A stretch of 8,522 bases of DNA from NCBI GenBank assembly GCA_944385195.1, contig CALWWH010000247.1, forward strand, positions 1-8,522, written 5' to 3'. This stretch comes from an uncultured Oscillospiraceae bacterium. GTDB lineage: Bacteria > Bacillota > Clostridia > Oscillospirales > Oscillospiraceae. Both the position numbers and the translations under genes were made by a program. Positions 1 through 5,726 of this stretch are shown here, piece by piece; within the stretch, counting starts at the first letter, position 1; every line of letters begins with the position of its first letter. Below the pieces are notes generated by a model. That model did not search any database. It had not been told where the DNA came from and saw only the letters and a list, made by a program, of their open reading frames with translations.

Positions 1-992
1 GTGAGCCCGACAGCAAGGGCCGCGAAGAGATCCTGAAGATTCACTCCCGCGGCAAGCCCCTGGCCGACGACGTCAAGCTGGACGTCATCGCCAAGACCAC
101 CCACGGCTTCACCGGCGCTGACCTGGAGAACCTGATGAACGAGTCCGCCCTGCTGGCGGCCCGCCGGAACCGCCCGGTCATCACCATGGAAGACATCGAG
201 AAGGCCATGATCAAGGTCATCGCCGGTCCCGAGAAGAAGAGCCGCGTGGTCTCCGAACATGAGCGCCGTCTGACGGCGGTTCATGAGGCCGGCCACGCCA
301 TCGTCTCTGACTGTCTCAAGACCCACATTCCGGTGCACCAGATCTCCATCATTCCCCGCGGCCAGGCCGGCGGTATGACCATCTACCTGCCCAACGAGGA
401 TCGCAACTACGCCAGCCGCAACGAGATGTACGAGAACATCGTCTCCTTGCTGGGCGGCCGCGTGGCCGAGGCTCTGGTGCTGGAGGATAGCTCCACCGGC
501 GCTTCCAACGACATTCAGCGCGCCACCGCCATCGCCCGCGATATGGTCAGCCGCTACGGCATGAGCAATAAGCTGGGCACTGTCAGCTATGCCGACGACG
601 GCGAGGTTTTCCTGGGCCGCGACTACGGCCACGCCAAGAGCTACTCCGAGCGTGTGGCTGGAGAGATTGACGACGAGATCCAGGCCCTGATCCATAAGGC
701 CTATGCCCAGTGCGAGGAGATTCTCCGCACCCACATGGATAAGCTCCACGAGATCAGCGCCTATCTGCTCGAGCATGAGACCATGAGCGCCGACGAATTT
801 GCCGCTGCCATGGGCCACCCCAACCCCCTGCCGGAGACGGAGCAAACCGCCATTCCCCTCCCCGAGGGAAGCAGCCCTTCCGCCAATCCCCCCGAGGACA
901 ACTCTTCCGCCAACCCCCCTGAAGACAACTCTTCCGCCAACCCCTCTGAGGACAACTCTTCCGCCACCCCCCCTGAGGATGAGACGAAATAA
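1..992 (+). CDS. ftsH: ATP-dependent zinc metalloprotease FtsH, C-terminal part (5' end outside window)
   Basis: Membrane-anchored AAA+ protease that unfolds and degrades membrane and short-lived cytosolic proteins. The frame is open from base 3 to a TAA at 990-992, giving about 329 residues; the membrane anchor and the Walker A/B part lie upstream of the window. The window opens in the end of the AAA+ module (GREEILKIH), followed by the lid signature FTGADLENL at about 109-135. The zinc-protease domain carries HEAGH at 282-296, with the two His ligands and catalytic Glu. The third ligand is probably the Asp of STGASNDI at 510-512. IIPRG and GEVFLGRD are further family motifs. The C-terminus is an acidic, Pro/Ser/Asn-rich tail built from 9-residue repeats, unlike the conserved core and probably disordered. 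The ATG at 135 is internal, not a start. Identification is secure; the tail's role is unknown. Confidence 0.97.
   Translation, partial: EPDSKGREEILKIHSRGKPLADDVKLDVIAKTTHGFTGADLENLMNESALLAARRNRPVITMEDIEKAMIKVIAGPEKKSRVVSEHERRLTAVHEAGHAIVSDCLKTHIPVHQISIIPRGQAGGMTIYLPNEDRNYASRNEMYENIVSLLGGRVAEALVLEDSSTGASNDIQRATAIARDMVSRYGMSNKLGTVSYADDGEVFLGRDYGHAKSYSERVAGEIDDEIQALIHKAYAQCEEILRTHMDKLHEISAYLLEHETMSADEFAAAMGHPNPLPETEQTAIPLPEGSSPSANPPEDNSSANPPEDNSSANPSEDNSSATPPEDETK
876..983 (+). repeat. 27-bp tandem repeat, about 4 units, coding the FtsH tail
   Basis: Four in-frame units (876-902, 903-929, 930-956, 957-983) encode variants of SSANPPEDN. The two middle units are near identical; the first begins P-S rather than S-S, and the last has Thr for Asn and ends D-E instead of D-N. 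The period is exactly 9 codons, so copy-number change by slippage would keep the frame. The encoded stretch is acidic and proline-rich, with no hydrophobic residues apart from Ala and Pro. Confidence 0.93.
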
Positions 993-1004
993 CCCAATGA
1001 CGAT

Positions 1005-1047
1005 AAAGCAATCGCGCAGGCCTTTCCCGGTCTGCGCGATTGCTTTT
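1005..1047. terminator. Hairpin terminator between convergent ftsH and TRIC-family gene
   Basis: A perfect 15-bp stem (1005-1019 with 1032-1046) encloses a 12-nt loop. On the plus strand it ends in TTTT followed by a T-rich stretch, fitting rho-independent termination 12 nt after the ftsH stop. The stem starts with AAA, so the minus-strand transcript also ends in a short U-run. The right arm reaches the stop codon of the convergent minus-strand gene (1046-1048), so one hairpin probably serves both directions. Confidence 0.9.
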
Positions 1048-1684
1048 AAGTTTCTTCGCTCTGCGCGTGGGGCAGGTTCCAATGGAAGGTAGCCGACAGA
1101 AAGCGAATGATGATAATGACCACCATGGCCACCCCCGTAGCAACATACACCCCGACCCATTTCTCCAGGAGCAAATACACCACCGCGCCCGCCAAGGAGG
1201 CGGTGGCATAGATATGCTTGCGGAAGATATAGGGCATATCCCGGGCCAGCAAATCCCGGAGGACGCCGCCGCCGGTGCCGGTGAGGACGCCGACGCAGAC
1301 GAGCAAAATGAGGCCGAAGTCATCGCTGACGCTCTGCGCCGTCTGGATGCCCACCACAGTGAATACGGCAAGGCCGACGTTATCCATCAGAAACAGCACC
1401 CAGTCGAAGGCTTTTTGCCGCTTTTGCAGGGGGATTCGGATAAAGGGCATGAAAAAGATCACTGCTGAGATGCAGGCTACGTTCATATACAGCGAATTTT
1501 GAAAGCACTGCGGCGGCGTAACGCCGATCATCAGGTCGCGGATGATGCCGCCGCCCACGGCCGTGACAACGCCCAAAATGCTGACGCCGAAGATGTCCAT
1601 GCCCTTGCGAATACCTGTGGCCGCGCCGCTGATGGCAAAGGCGATGGTGCCGATGATCTCAACGATCCGGATGAAAGACTCCAC
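1046..1684 (-). CDS. TRIC cation channel family (UPF0126/YicG-like) membrane protein
   Basis: Predicted 212-residue integral membrane protein of the prokaryotic TRIC/UPF0126 family, whose studied members form trimeric cation channels; the physiological role in bacteria is not settled. It has two homologous halves, each with the family signature: GGGIIRD at residues 44-50 and GGGVLRD at 138-144. Hydrophobic segments cover roughly residues 8-22, 31-46, 67-82, 94-112, 123-138, 157-173 and 178-194, matching the seven helices expected. Length is typical (about 200-220). The start is GTG at 1684, preceded by AGGTGA five bases upstream, which overlaps the stop of the preceding dehydrogenase gene, so the two are probably co-transcribed and translationally coupled. 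The hydrophilic tail (residues 200-212) is short. Confidence 0.9.
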   Translation of the reverse strand: MESFIRIVEIIGTIAFAISGAATGIRKGMDIFGVSILGVVTAVGGGIIRDLMIGVTPPQCFQNSLYMNVACISAVIFFMPFIRIPLQKRQKAFDWVLFLMDNVGLAVFTVVGIQTAQSVSDDFGLILLVCVGVLTGTGGGVLRDLLARDMPYIFRKHIYATASLAGAVVYLLLEKWVGVYVATGVAMVVIIIIRFLSATFHWNLPHAQSEET

Positions 1685-1688
1685 AAAC

Positions 1689-2456
1689 TCACCTCAGCTT
1701 CTGCTGTCTCTGCCAGATATCCATGATCAGCTTCATGGGCAAGTACTTGACCAGCAGGTTCTGTCCCCGGGCGATGAAACCGTAAAAGGACACGTCTTTC
1801 CCCCGACGGCTGTCTCGCAGCGCCCGGCGGGCGATGTCCGCCGGGTCGTACATGGCGGCGTATTTTTTGACCACGGGAGGTTGTTTCTCATCCACGGCCC
1901 GGTCAAAGAAGGCTGTCCTGGTCCAGAAGGGACACATTGCCGTAACGGTAATGCCCCGGCCCCGGACCTCCCGGTGCAGGCTGCGGGAGAAGGAGAGGAC
2001 AAAGGCCTTCGTCGCTGCATAGATGTTAATCCAGGGCACGGGCTGCAGCGCCGCCACGGAGGCAATGTTAATAATGCGGCTGCCGCGGGTCATATGGGGC
2101 AGGGTCAGCAGATTGATGGACACAGTGGCTTTGACGTTGAGGTCAATCATGTTGAGGTTCGTCTCCAGAGGCACCTTCTCGGCGGCGTCGAACTTGCCAT
2201 AGCCCGCGCAGTGCACCAGCAGATCCACCGTCTGCCCAGCCTCATCCAGCGCTGCGCCATAGGCATCGCAGTCTGCCTGCTGTGACAGATCCAGCGCCAG
2301 GCAGCGCAGGGGTCTGGCTGTCAGCTCCCGCAGTTCCTCCAGCTGCGCCAGGCGGCGGCCGATGACCCAGAATGCGTCGAATGGCTCCCCGGCCAGCTGG
2401 CGGAAAAATTCCCTGCCAATGCCGGAGCTGGCGCCCGTGATGACACAGATACCCAT
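1689..2456 (-). CDS. Short-chain dehydrogenase/reductase (classical SDR, DltE/YqjQ-like)
   Basis: Predicted 255-residue cytoplasmic NAD(P)-dependent oxidoreductase; substrate unknown. The Rossmann fold opens with TGASSGIG (residues 7-14). R34 and R35 after the second strand favour NADP(H) by family precedent. HCAGYG (82-87) replaces the usual NNAG-type motif. The full classical catalytic set is present: N107, S133 (IASVAA), Y146 and K150 (YAATK). The stretch after the active site reads CPFWTRT in place of the common PGxxxT. The C-terminus has an amphipathic hydrophobic patch (LLVKYLPMKLIMDIW) that may touch the membrane. The start is set at 2456 because GGAGGA lies six bases upstream; a longer in-frame start at 2483 would read through that ribosome site and add residues before the first strand. 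It is the first gene of a pair with the TRIC-family gene, separated by 4 nt. Confidence 0.9.
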   Translation of the reverse strand: MGICVITGASSGIGREFFRQLAGEPFDAFWVIGRRLAQLEELRELTARPLRCLALDLSQQADCDAYGAALDEAGQTVDLLVHCAGYGKFDAAEKVPLETNLNMIDLNVKATVSINLLTLPHMTRGSRIINIASVAALQPVPWINIYAATKAFVLSFSRSLHREVRGRGITVTAMCPFWTRTAFFDRAVDEKQPPVVKKYAAMYDPADIARRALRDSRRGKDVSFYGFIARGQNLLVKYLPMKLIMDIWQRQQKLR

Positions 2457-2462
2457 ATCCAA

Positions 2463-2468
2463 TCCTCC
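2463..2468 (-). promoter_or_regulatory. Ribosome binding site deciding the SDR start
   Basis: GGAGGA on the minus strand, with six bases to the ATG at 2454-2456. It lies inside the longer in-frame reading from 2483 and therefore argues for the shorter 255-residue protein. Confidence 0.85.
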
Positions 2469-2475
2469 AAAGTTG

Positions 2476-2504
2476 AAGTCCACCTGTCTTTATCCGGTGG
2501 ACTT
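2476..2504. repeat. 9-bp inverted repeat with 11-bp spacer in the SDR leader
   Basis: AAGTCCACC (2476-2484) pairs perfectly with GGTGGACTT (2496-2504). Half-site centres are 20 bp apart, about two helical turns, so it could bind a dimeric regulator as DNA. It could also form a hairpin in the minus-strand mRNA leader about 8 nt before the SDR ribosome site. It is not followed by a T-run on the minus strand, so it is not a normal terminator for that transcript. No adjacent regulator gene is visible. Confidence 0.6.
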
Positions 2505-2532
2505 TTACTTATATTTGTCTTTAACACAGCAC

Positions 2533-2561
2533 ATGATACCACAATCTCGCCTGCGGCGCAA
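2533..2561 (-). promoter_or_regulatory. Candidate promoter for the SDR-TRIC operon
   Basis: Read on the minus strand: -35 TTGCGC (2556-2561), 17-bp spacer, and -10 TATCAT (2533-2538) preceded by TGG, an extended -10. The -10 matches consensus at 5 of 6 positions, the -35 at 3 of 6. The predicted transcript would start near 2526 and have a leader of about 70 nt carrying the inverted repeat at 2476-2504. A second -10-like TATAAG lies nearer the gene but lacks a fitting -35. Confidence 0.5.
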
Positions 2562-2568
2562 GGGAAAG

Positions 2569-2597
2569 TTGCATTTAACGCCCCAACGTGCTAAAAT
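2569..2597 (+). promoter_or_regulatory. Candidate promoter for the MATE-RluA-PHP-dut operon
   Basis: -35 TTGCAT (2569-2574), 17-bp spacer, -10 TAAAAT (2592-2597, 5 of 6 to consensus) with TG one base before it, an extended -10. The start would be near 2604, giving a leader of about 25 nt to the MATE ATG. The -35 boxes of this promoter and the opposing SDR promoter are only 7 bp apart, so the two polymerase sites lie back to back. Confidence 0.6.
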
Positions 2598-2614
2598 AAT
2601 CGTACTTGCGATTT

Positions 2615-2620
2615 GAGAGG
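2615..2620 (+). promoter_or_regulatory. Ribosome binding site deciding the MATE start
   Basis: GAGAGG with nine bases to the ATG at 2630. The in-frame TTG at 2606 would sit at the predicted transcription start with no upstream ribosome site, and the ATG at 2621 directly abuts the motif, so 2630 is preferred. Confidence 0.7.
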
Positions 2621-2629
2621 ATGGGTTCT

Positions 2630-3997
2630 ATGCGATGGATCACCCGTGACAAGCGCTTTTACCGCAGTCTGATCGCCCTGGCGATCCCCGTGGCAATGCA
2701 AAATCTGATCACCTTCGCCGTAAACTTTGCCGACAACCTGATGGTCGGCTCCCTGGGCGACGCAGCCGTCTCCGGCGTGTACATGGGCAACCAGCTACAG
2801 ACCTTTTTGCAGATGTTCTCCGGCGGCATCGAGGGCGCGATTCTGGTCCTGGCGGCCCAGTACTGGGGCAAGCAGGACCGGGAGAGCATCAAGCGAATCA
2901 TCGCCATTGGCCTGCGGTTCTCCATGGGCTTTAGTTTGCTGCTGAGCTTGGTCTGTTTGGCCATTCCCGCGCAGATCTTGAGCATCTTCACCTCCGCGCC
3001 ATCGGTCATCGCCGCCGGCGCGGAGTATCTGCGTATCGTCTGCCTATCCTATTTCTTTTTCTGCATCACCCAGGCGCTCATCGCCGCCATGCGCAGCGTG
3101 GAGGTTGCCCGGATTGGGATGCTGGTCTCATCTGTCTCGCTGGTGGTCAATGTGGGGCTCAACTATGTCCTCATCTTCGGCAAGTTCGGCCTGCCCGCCA
3201 TGGGCATCCGCGGCGCGGCCCTGGCCACAGTCATCTCCCGCATCGTGGAGACGCTGGTTATGGTGGTCTATGTCGCCCGGGTGGATCAGCAGCTAAGGCT
3301 CAAATTCTCAGACCTGCTGCGCAGCAGCCCCCTCTTGCGGAAGGACTTTATCCGCTACGGCCTGCCCATTGTCGGCGGCCAGGTGGTTTGGAGCATCAAC
3401 ATGATGGCCAACTCCGCCATCATGGGCCGCTTTCCGGCAGGGGTCATCACCGCCGTCAGCGTAGCTAACACCATGAACTCCCTGGCCTACGTCACGATGA
3501 CGGGGATGTCCTCCGCCGTGGGCATCATTACCGGGAAAACGGTCGGCGCGGGGAACTTTGAACTCATGAAGGAGTACGCCAGGACCGTGCAGGTTCTGTT
3601 CCTCGGTCTGGGCATCCTGACCGGCGCCGTGATCGGCCTGCTCAAAGCTCCGTTCATCGGTCTATATAGCGGCATCAGCGATGAGGCTGTGAGCTATGCC
3701 ACACAGTTTTGCACGGTGTTGTCTGTGACCATCATCGGCACCTGTTATCAGGCGGCGGGACTGGCGGGCCTGGTCAAGGCTGGCGGCGACATCAGCTTCG
3801 TCTTCCGCAACGACACAATTTTTGTCTTCCTGGTGGTGCTCCCCTCGGCAATCATCGCCGCGGCCCTGGGGGCGCCCGCCTGGTTGGTCTTCGCCTGCCT
3901 CAAATGCGACCAGATCCTAAAGTGTTTTGTGGCTGTGGTGAAAATCAACCGGTTCAACTGGATGAAAAACCTGACCCGGGACAGCGCCAATGCTTGA
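2630..3997 (+). CDS. MATE family efflux transporter
   Basis: Predicted 455-residue multidrug and toxin extrusion transporter of the inner membrane, exchanging Na+ or H+ for a small organic substrate; the actual substrate cannot be read from sequence. Length and twelve-helix pattern fit the family. Hydrophobic helices start near residue 12, and the first-lobe signature VNFADNLMVGSLGDAAVSG (31-49) is well preserved. The second lobe begins near residue 240 (IRYGLPIVGGQVVW) and carries the matching GMSSAVGIITGKTVGAGN stretch (292-309), including the typical G-x-x-x-G-A-G-N loop. The start at 2630 has a ribosome site at 2615-2620. It is first in a four-gene plus-strand operon, and its last 8 nt overlap the next gene. 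No frameshift or missing helix is seen. The closest subgroup (DinF- or NorM-like) was not resolved. Confidence 0.94.
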   Translation: MRWITRDKRFYRSLIALAIPVAMQNLITFAVNFADNLMVGSLGDAAVSGVYMGNQLQTFLQMFSGGIEGAILVLAAQYWGKQDRESIKRIIAIGLRFSMGFSLLLSLVCLAIPAQILSIFTSAPSVIAAGAEYLRIVCLSYFFFCITQALIAAMRSVEVARIGMLVSSVSLVVNVGLNYVLIFGKFGLPAMGIRGAALATVISRIVETLVMVVYVARVDQQLRLKFSDLLRSSPLLRKDFIRYGLPIVGGQVVWSINMMANSAIMGRFPAGVITAVSVANTMNSLAYVTMTGMSSAVGIITGKTVGAGNFELMKEYARTVQVLFLGLGILTGAVIGLLKAPFIGLYSGISDEAVSYATQFCTVLSVTIIGTCYQAAGLAGLVKAGGDISFVFRNDTIFVFLVVLPSAIIAAALGAPAWLVFACLKCDQILKCFVAVVKINRFNWMKNLTRDSANA

Positions 3998-4655
3998 TAT
4001 TCTCTATTCTGATCGTCGCATAGTTGTGTGCTGCAAGCCCGTGGGGGTGCGCTCCACGGACGAGCCCGGCGGACTGCCGGAACAATTGCGCCATCAACTG
4101 GGCACAGACTGCTTCCGCACGGTGCACCGGCTGGATCAGGTCGTCGGCGGCGTGATGGTCCTGGCCCGCTCCCGAGAGGCTGCAAAACGGCTCTCGGCGC
4201 AGGTGGAGGCCCGGCAGTTCTGCAAGACCTACCTTGCCATCGTCCACGGAGCATTACCGGAGCCCAGCGGAACCCTGACCGACCTGCTGGCCCGAGACCC
4301 CGCCGCCCGGCGGACCTACGTCACCCACACGCCGGGTAAGGACGCCCGGAAAGCCGTACTGGATTATCGCCTGCTAGGGCAGCGGGACGGTCTGTCGCTG
4401 GTCTGCATCCAGCTGCAAACCGGGCGGACGCACCAGATCCGTGCACAGTTTTCCAGCCGGGGCTGGCCCCTGGTCGGCGACCGCAAATACGGCGCACCGG
4501 CAGTGGAGATGGAAGGCATCGCTCTATGGTCCTACCGCCTGAGCTTTACGCATCCACAGACCGGGCAAGCCCTCCATTTCTCGGCGCTGCCGCCAGATAT
4601 CCAGCCTTGGCGCTGTTTTTCAGACATCATCAAAAAAGAGGAGGCTGCACCATGA
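3990..4655 (+). CDS. RluA-family RNA pseudouridine synthase
   Basis: Predicted 221-residue cytoplasmic enzyme converting specific uridines in rRNA or tRNA to pseudouridine. The catalytic motif is HRLDQ (residues 46-50), with D49 as the expected nucleophile, and the second signature QTGRTHQIRAQF is followed by GD.KYG. The region after HRLD reads VVGGVMVLAR rather than the common T-S-G form; this keeps the glycine and hydrophobic pattern and does not suggest inactivity. There is no N-terminal S4 domain, so it belongs to the short, single-domain group; which uridine it modifies cannot be assigned. The ATG at 3990 lies inside the end of the MATE gene (8-nt overlap) with no clear ribosome site of its own, pointing to translational coupling. 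The stop overlaps the start of the PHP gene in an ATGA arrangement. Confidence 0.93.
   Translation: MLDILYSDRRIVVCCKPVGVRSTDEPGGLPEQLRHQLGTDCFRTVHRLDQVVGGVMVLARSREAAKRLSAQVEARQFCKTYLAIVHGALPEPSGTLTDLLARDPAARRTYVTHTPGKDARKAVLDYRLLGQRDGLSLVCIQLQTGRTHQIRAQFSSRGWPLVGDRKYGAPAVEMEGIALWSYRLSFTHPQTGQALHFSALPPDIQPWRCFSDIIKKEEAAP
4638..4644 (+). promoter_or_regulatory. Ribosome binding site deciding the PHP-gene start
   Basis: GAGGAGG inside the end of the RluA-family gene, seven bases before the ATG at 4652. It rules out the longer upstream in-frame reading, which is out of frame within the RluA gene. Confidence 0.85.
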
Positions 4656-5110
4656 GCGCTTTTTTCCACAACTTTCACACCCACACCGCCCGCTGCAATC
4701 ATGCCCAGGGCTCTGACCGCGAAATGGTCCTGGGTGCCATTGAAGCCGGCGTCCAGGTTCTGGGCTTTTCCGACCACACGCCCTACCCCGGCATTTCCCC
4801 CGCCGCCGGACGCAACCGTATGCCTGTGAGCCAGACGGCGGAGTATTTTGCCTCCCTGACAGCGCTCAAGGAGGAGTTTGCCGGGCAGATTGAGCTGCAC
4901 ATCGGCTTTGAGGCCGAGTACCTCGCCCCGCTCTGGAAAGGGCTGCTGGATCATCTGGCCGATTTTCCCTGCGACTATCTGATCCTGGGCGCGGACGCCC
5001 ACTCCCCCGCTGAGATGGGCGATATCGCCGCAATGGAGCGCACCCGCGCCTGGGCGGCGCAGTTCGGCCTGCCCATCACAGATACCATTCGCTACACCAT
5101 GCAGAAATGA
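4652..5110 (+). CDS. PHP-domain phosphoesterase (histidinol-phosphatase-like), apparently internally deleted
   Basis: Intact 152-codon frame with a strong ribosome site. Residues 1-113 match the N-terminal half of PHP-type histidinol-phosphatases: FHTHT (8-12) supplies the first metal histidines, FSDHTPYP (39-46) the next, and GFEAEY (85-90) a likely metal Glu. After CDYLILG (107-113) the protein passes straight into ADAHSPAEMG (114-123), which in full-length relatives (about 260-280 residues) is the C-terminal DAH metal motif. Roughly 100-120 middle residues, including a conserved His-containing part of the metal site, are therefore absent. The tail after DAH looks normal. The frame is uninterrupted, so the deletion is in frame. 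The protein is probably inactive or altered; a small natural variant cannot be excluded. Its stop overlaps the alternative upstream ATG of dut, and its start overlaps the RluA stop. Substrate unknown; a histidine-biosynthesis role is not supported by neighbours. Confidence 0.8.
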   Translation: MSAFFHNFHTHTARCNHAQGSDREMVLGAIEAGVQVLGFSDHTPYPGISPAAGRNRMPVSQTAEYFASLTALKEEFAGQIELHIGFEAEYLAPLWKGLLDHLADFPCDYLILGADAHSPAEMGDIAAMERTRAWAAQFGLPITDTIRYTMQK

Positions 5111-5121
5111 GGTCGCTCCCC

Positions 5122-5559
5122 ATGAAAATTCCAATCAAACGCCTGCGCCCCAATGCGCAGCTGCCCGTCTACAGCTCCGACATGGCCGCCGGCGCCGACC
5201 TGCGCGCCTGCATCGACGCACCGGTCACCATCCAGCCCGGCCAAACCGCTATGCTCCCCACTGGCCTGGCAATGGCCCTGCCGGAGGGCTATGCAGGGCT
5301 TATCTATGCCCGCAGCGGTATGGCAGCCAAGCGTGGTCTGGCCCCTGCCAACAAGGTCGGCGTCATCGACCCGGACTACCGAGGTGAATGCATAATTGCC
5401 CTGCATAACCACGGCAGTGAGCCGCAAACCGTCGAACCCGGGGAGCGTGTGGCCCAGCTGATTATCACCCCATATATCACCGGAGTATTCACCCCGGTGG
5501 AAAATCTGGACGATACCGCCCGGGGCGCAGGCGGCTATGGCTCCACAGGGCGAACGTGA
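5122..5559 (+). CDS. dut: dUTP diphosphatase (dUTPase)
   Basis: Hydrolyses dUTP to dUMP and pyrophosphate, keeping uracil out of DNA and feeding dTMP synthesis; family members are homotrimers. At 145 residues it is typical in length and has all five trimeric-dUTPase motifs in order: AGADLRA (23-29), ARSGMAAKRG (63-72), GVIDPDYRGE (80-89, with the likely catalytic Asp at 83), ERVAQLI (108-114) and RGAGGYGSTG (134-143). Motif V has Tyr where Phe is the usual stacking residue, a mild change. Two in-frame starts are possible. The ATG at 5122 is preferred because it begins directly with the MKIPIKRL strand and has GAGG about nine bases upstream; the ATG at 5107 would add five residues and overlap the PHP stop as ATGA. 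It is last in the operon and followed by a GC hairpin. Confidence 0.96.
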   Translation: MKIPIKRLRPNAQLPVYSSDMAAGADLRACIDAPVTIQPGQTAMLPTGLAMALPEGYAGLIYARSGMAAKRGLAPANKVGVIDPDYRGECIIALHNHGSEPQTVEPGERVAQLIITPYITGVFTPVENLDDTARGAGGYGSTGRT

Positions 5560-5572
5560 ACACAAAACCGGA

Positions 5573-5618
5573 CGCAGACCGCCCGCGCAGCGCTCAGGCG
5601 CTGCGCGGGCGGTCTGTG
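5573..5618 (+). terminator. Strong GC hairpin after dut (no U-tract)
   Basis: A perfect 19-bp stem (5575-5593 with 5598-5616) has a 4-nt TCAG loop, extendable by a G-T and a C-G pair to 5573/5618, starting 13 nt after the dut stop. The arms are very GC-rich. No T-run follows; instead a second small GC stem (5621-5625 with 5630-5634) comes next. It probably ends or stabilises the dut transcript, but as a classical rho-independent terminator it is imperfect. The 5560-5726 gap otherwise holds an A-rich stretch and the ribosome site of the next gene. Confidence 0.7.
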
Positions 5619-5696
5619 CTGCGCGGTGCCGCGCGGCCTGGCGGCCCACTTTGGCAAAGATGTCCCAATCCGCCAATAGCAAAAGCGAAAAAAATG

Positions 5697-5705
5697 TGCT
5701 ATGCT
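5697..5705 (+). promoter_or_regulatory. Weak candidate promoter for the esterase operon
   Basis: TATGCT at 5700-5705 is preceded by TGC, an extended -10 form, within an A-rich patch (5681-5694) unusual for this GC-rich DNA. The -35 region (TAGCAA, 5677-5682) is poor. Transcription would begin near 5712, right at the ribosome site AAAGGAGG (5711-5718), leaving almost no leader, which weakens the call. A TTGGCA at 5651-5656 lacks a matching -10. Confidence 0.3.
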
Positions 5706-5726
5706 GATTAAAAGGAGGCGTAAGTT

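Noticed and set aside
876..983. Tandem repeats as a CRISPR array
   Set aside because: The units abut with no spacers, the 27-bp period is in codon register, and the repeats lie inside the FtsH frame.
754..1371. Minus-strand open frames across the FtsH tail and TRIC gene, one with GGLAEELSS repeats
   Set aside because: These repeats are the reverse reading of the FtsH tail repeats; the frame runs through a strong terminator and overlaps two well-supported genes.
1542..2285. Plus-strand frame of 247 codons opposite the SDR and TRIC genes
   Set aside because: The opposite strand encodes two recognised families with good ribosome sites; this frame shows no domain motif.
3990..4655. Possible inactivation of the RluA-family enzyme because VVGG replaces the common T-S-G after HRLD
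   Set aside because: The catalytic Asp and the TGRTHQIR signature are intact, and this position varies among active family members.
4532..5134. Minus-strand 200-codon frame opposite the PHP gene, considered because the PHP gene is abnormal
   Set aside because: It has a glycine/alanine/valine-rich composition typical of antisense reading and no motif, while the plus strand carries clear PHP motifs and a strong ribosome site.
5651..5679. TTGGCA at 5651 as the -35 of an esterase-operon promoter
   Set aside because: No acceptable -10 hexamer occurs at 16-18 bp spacing.
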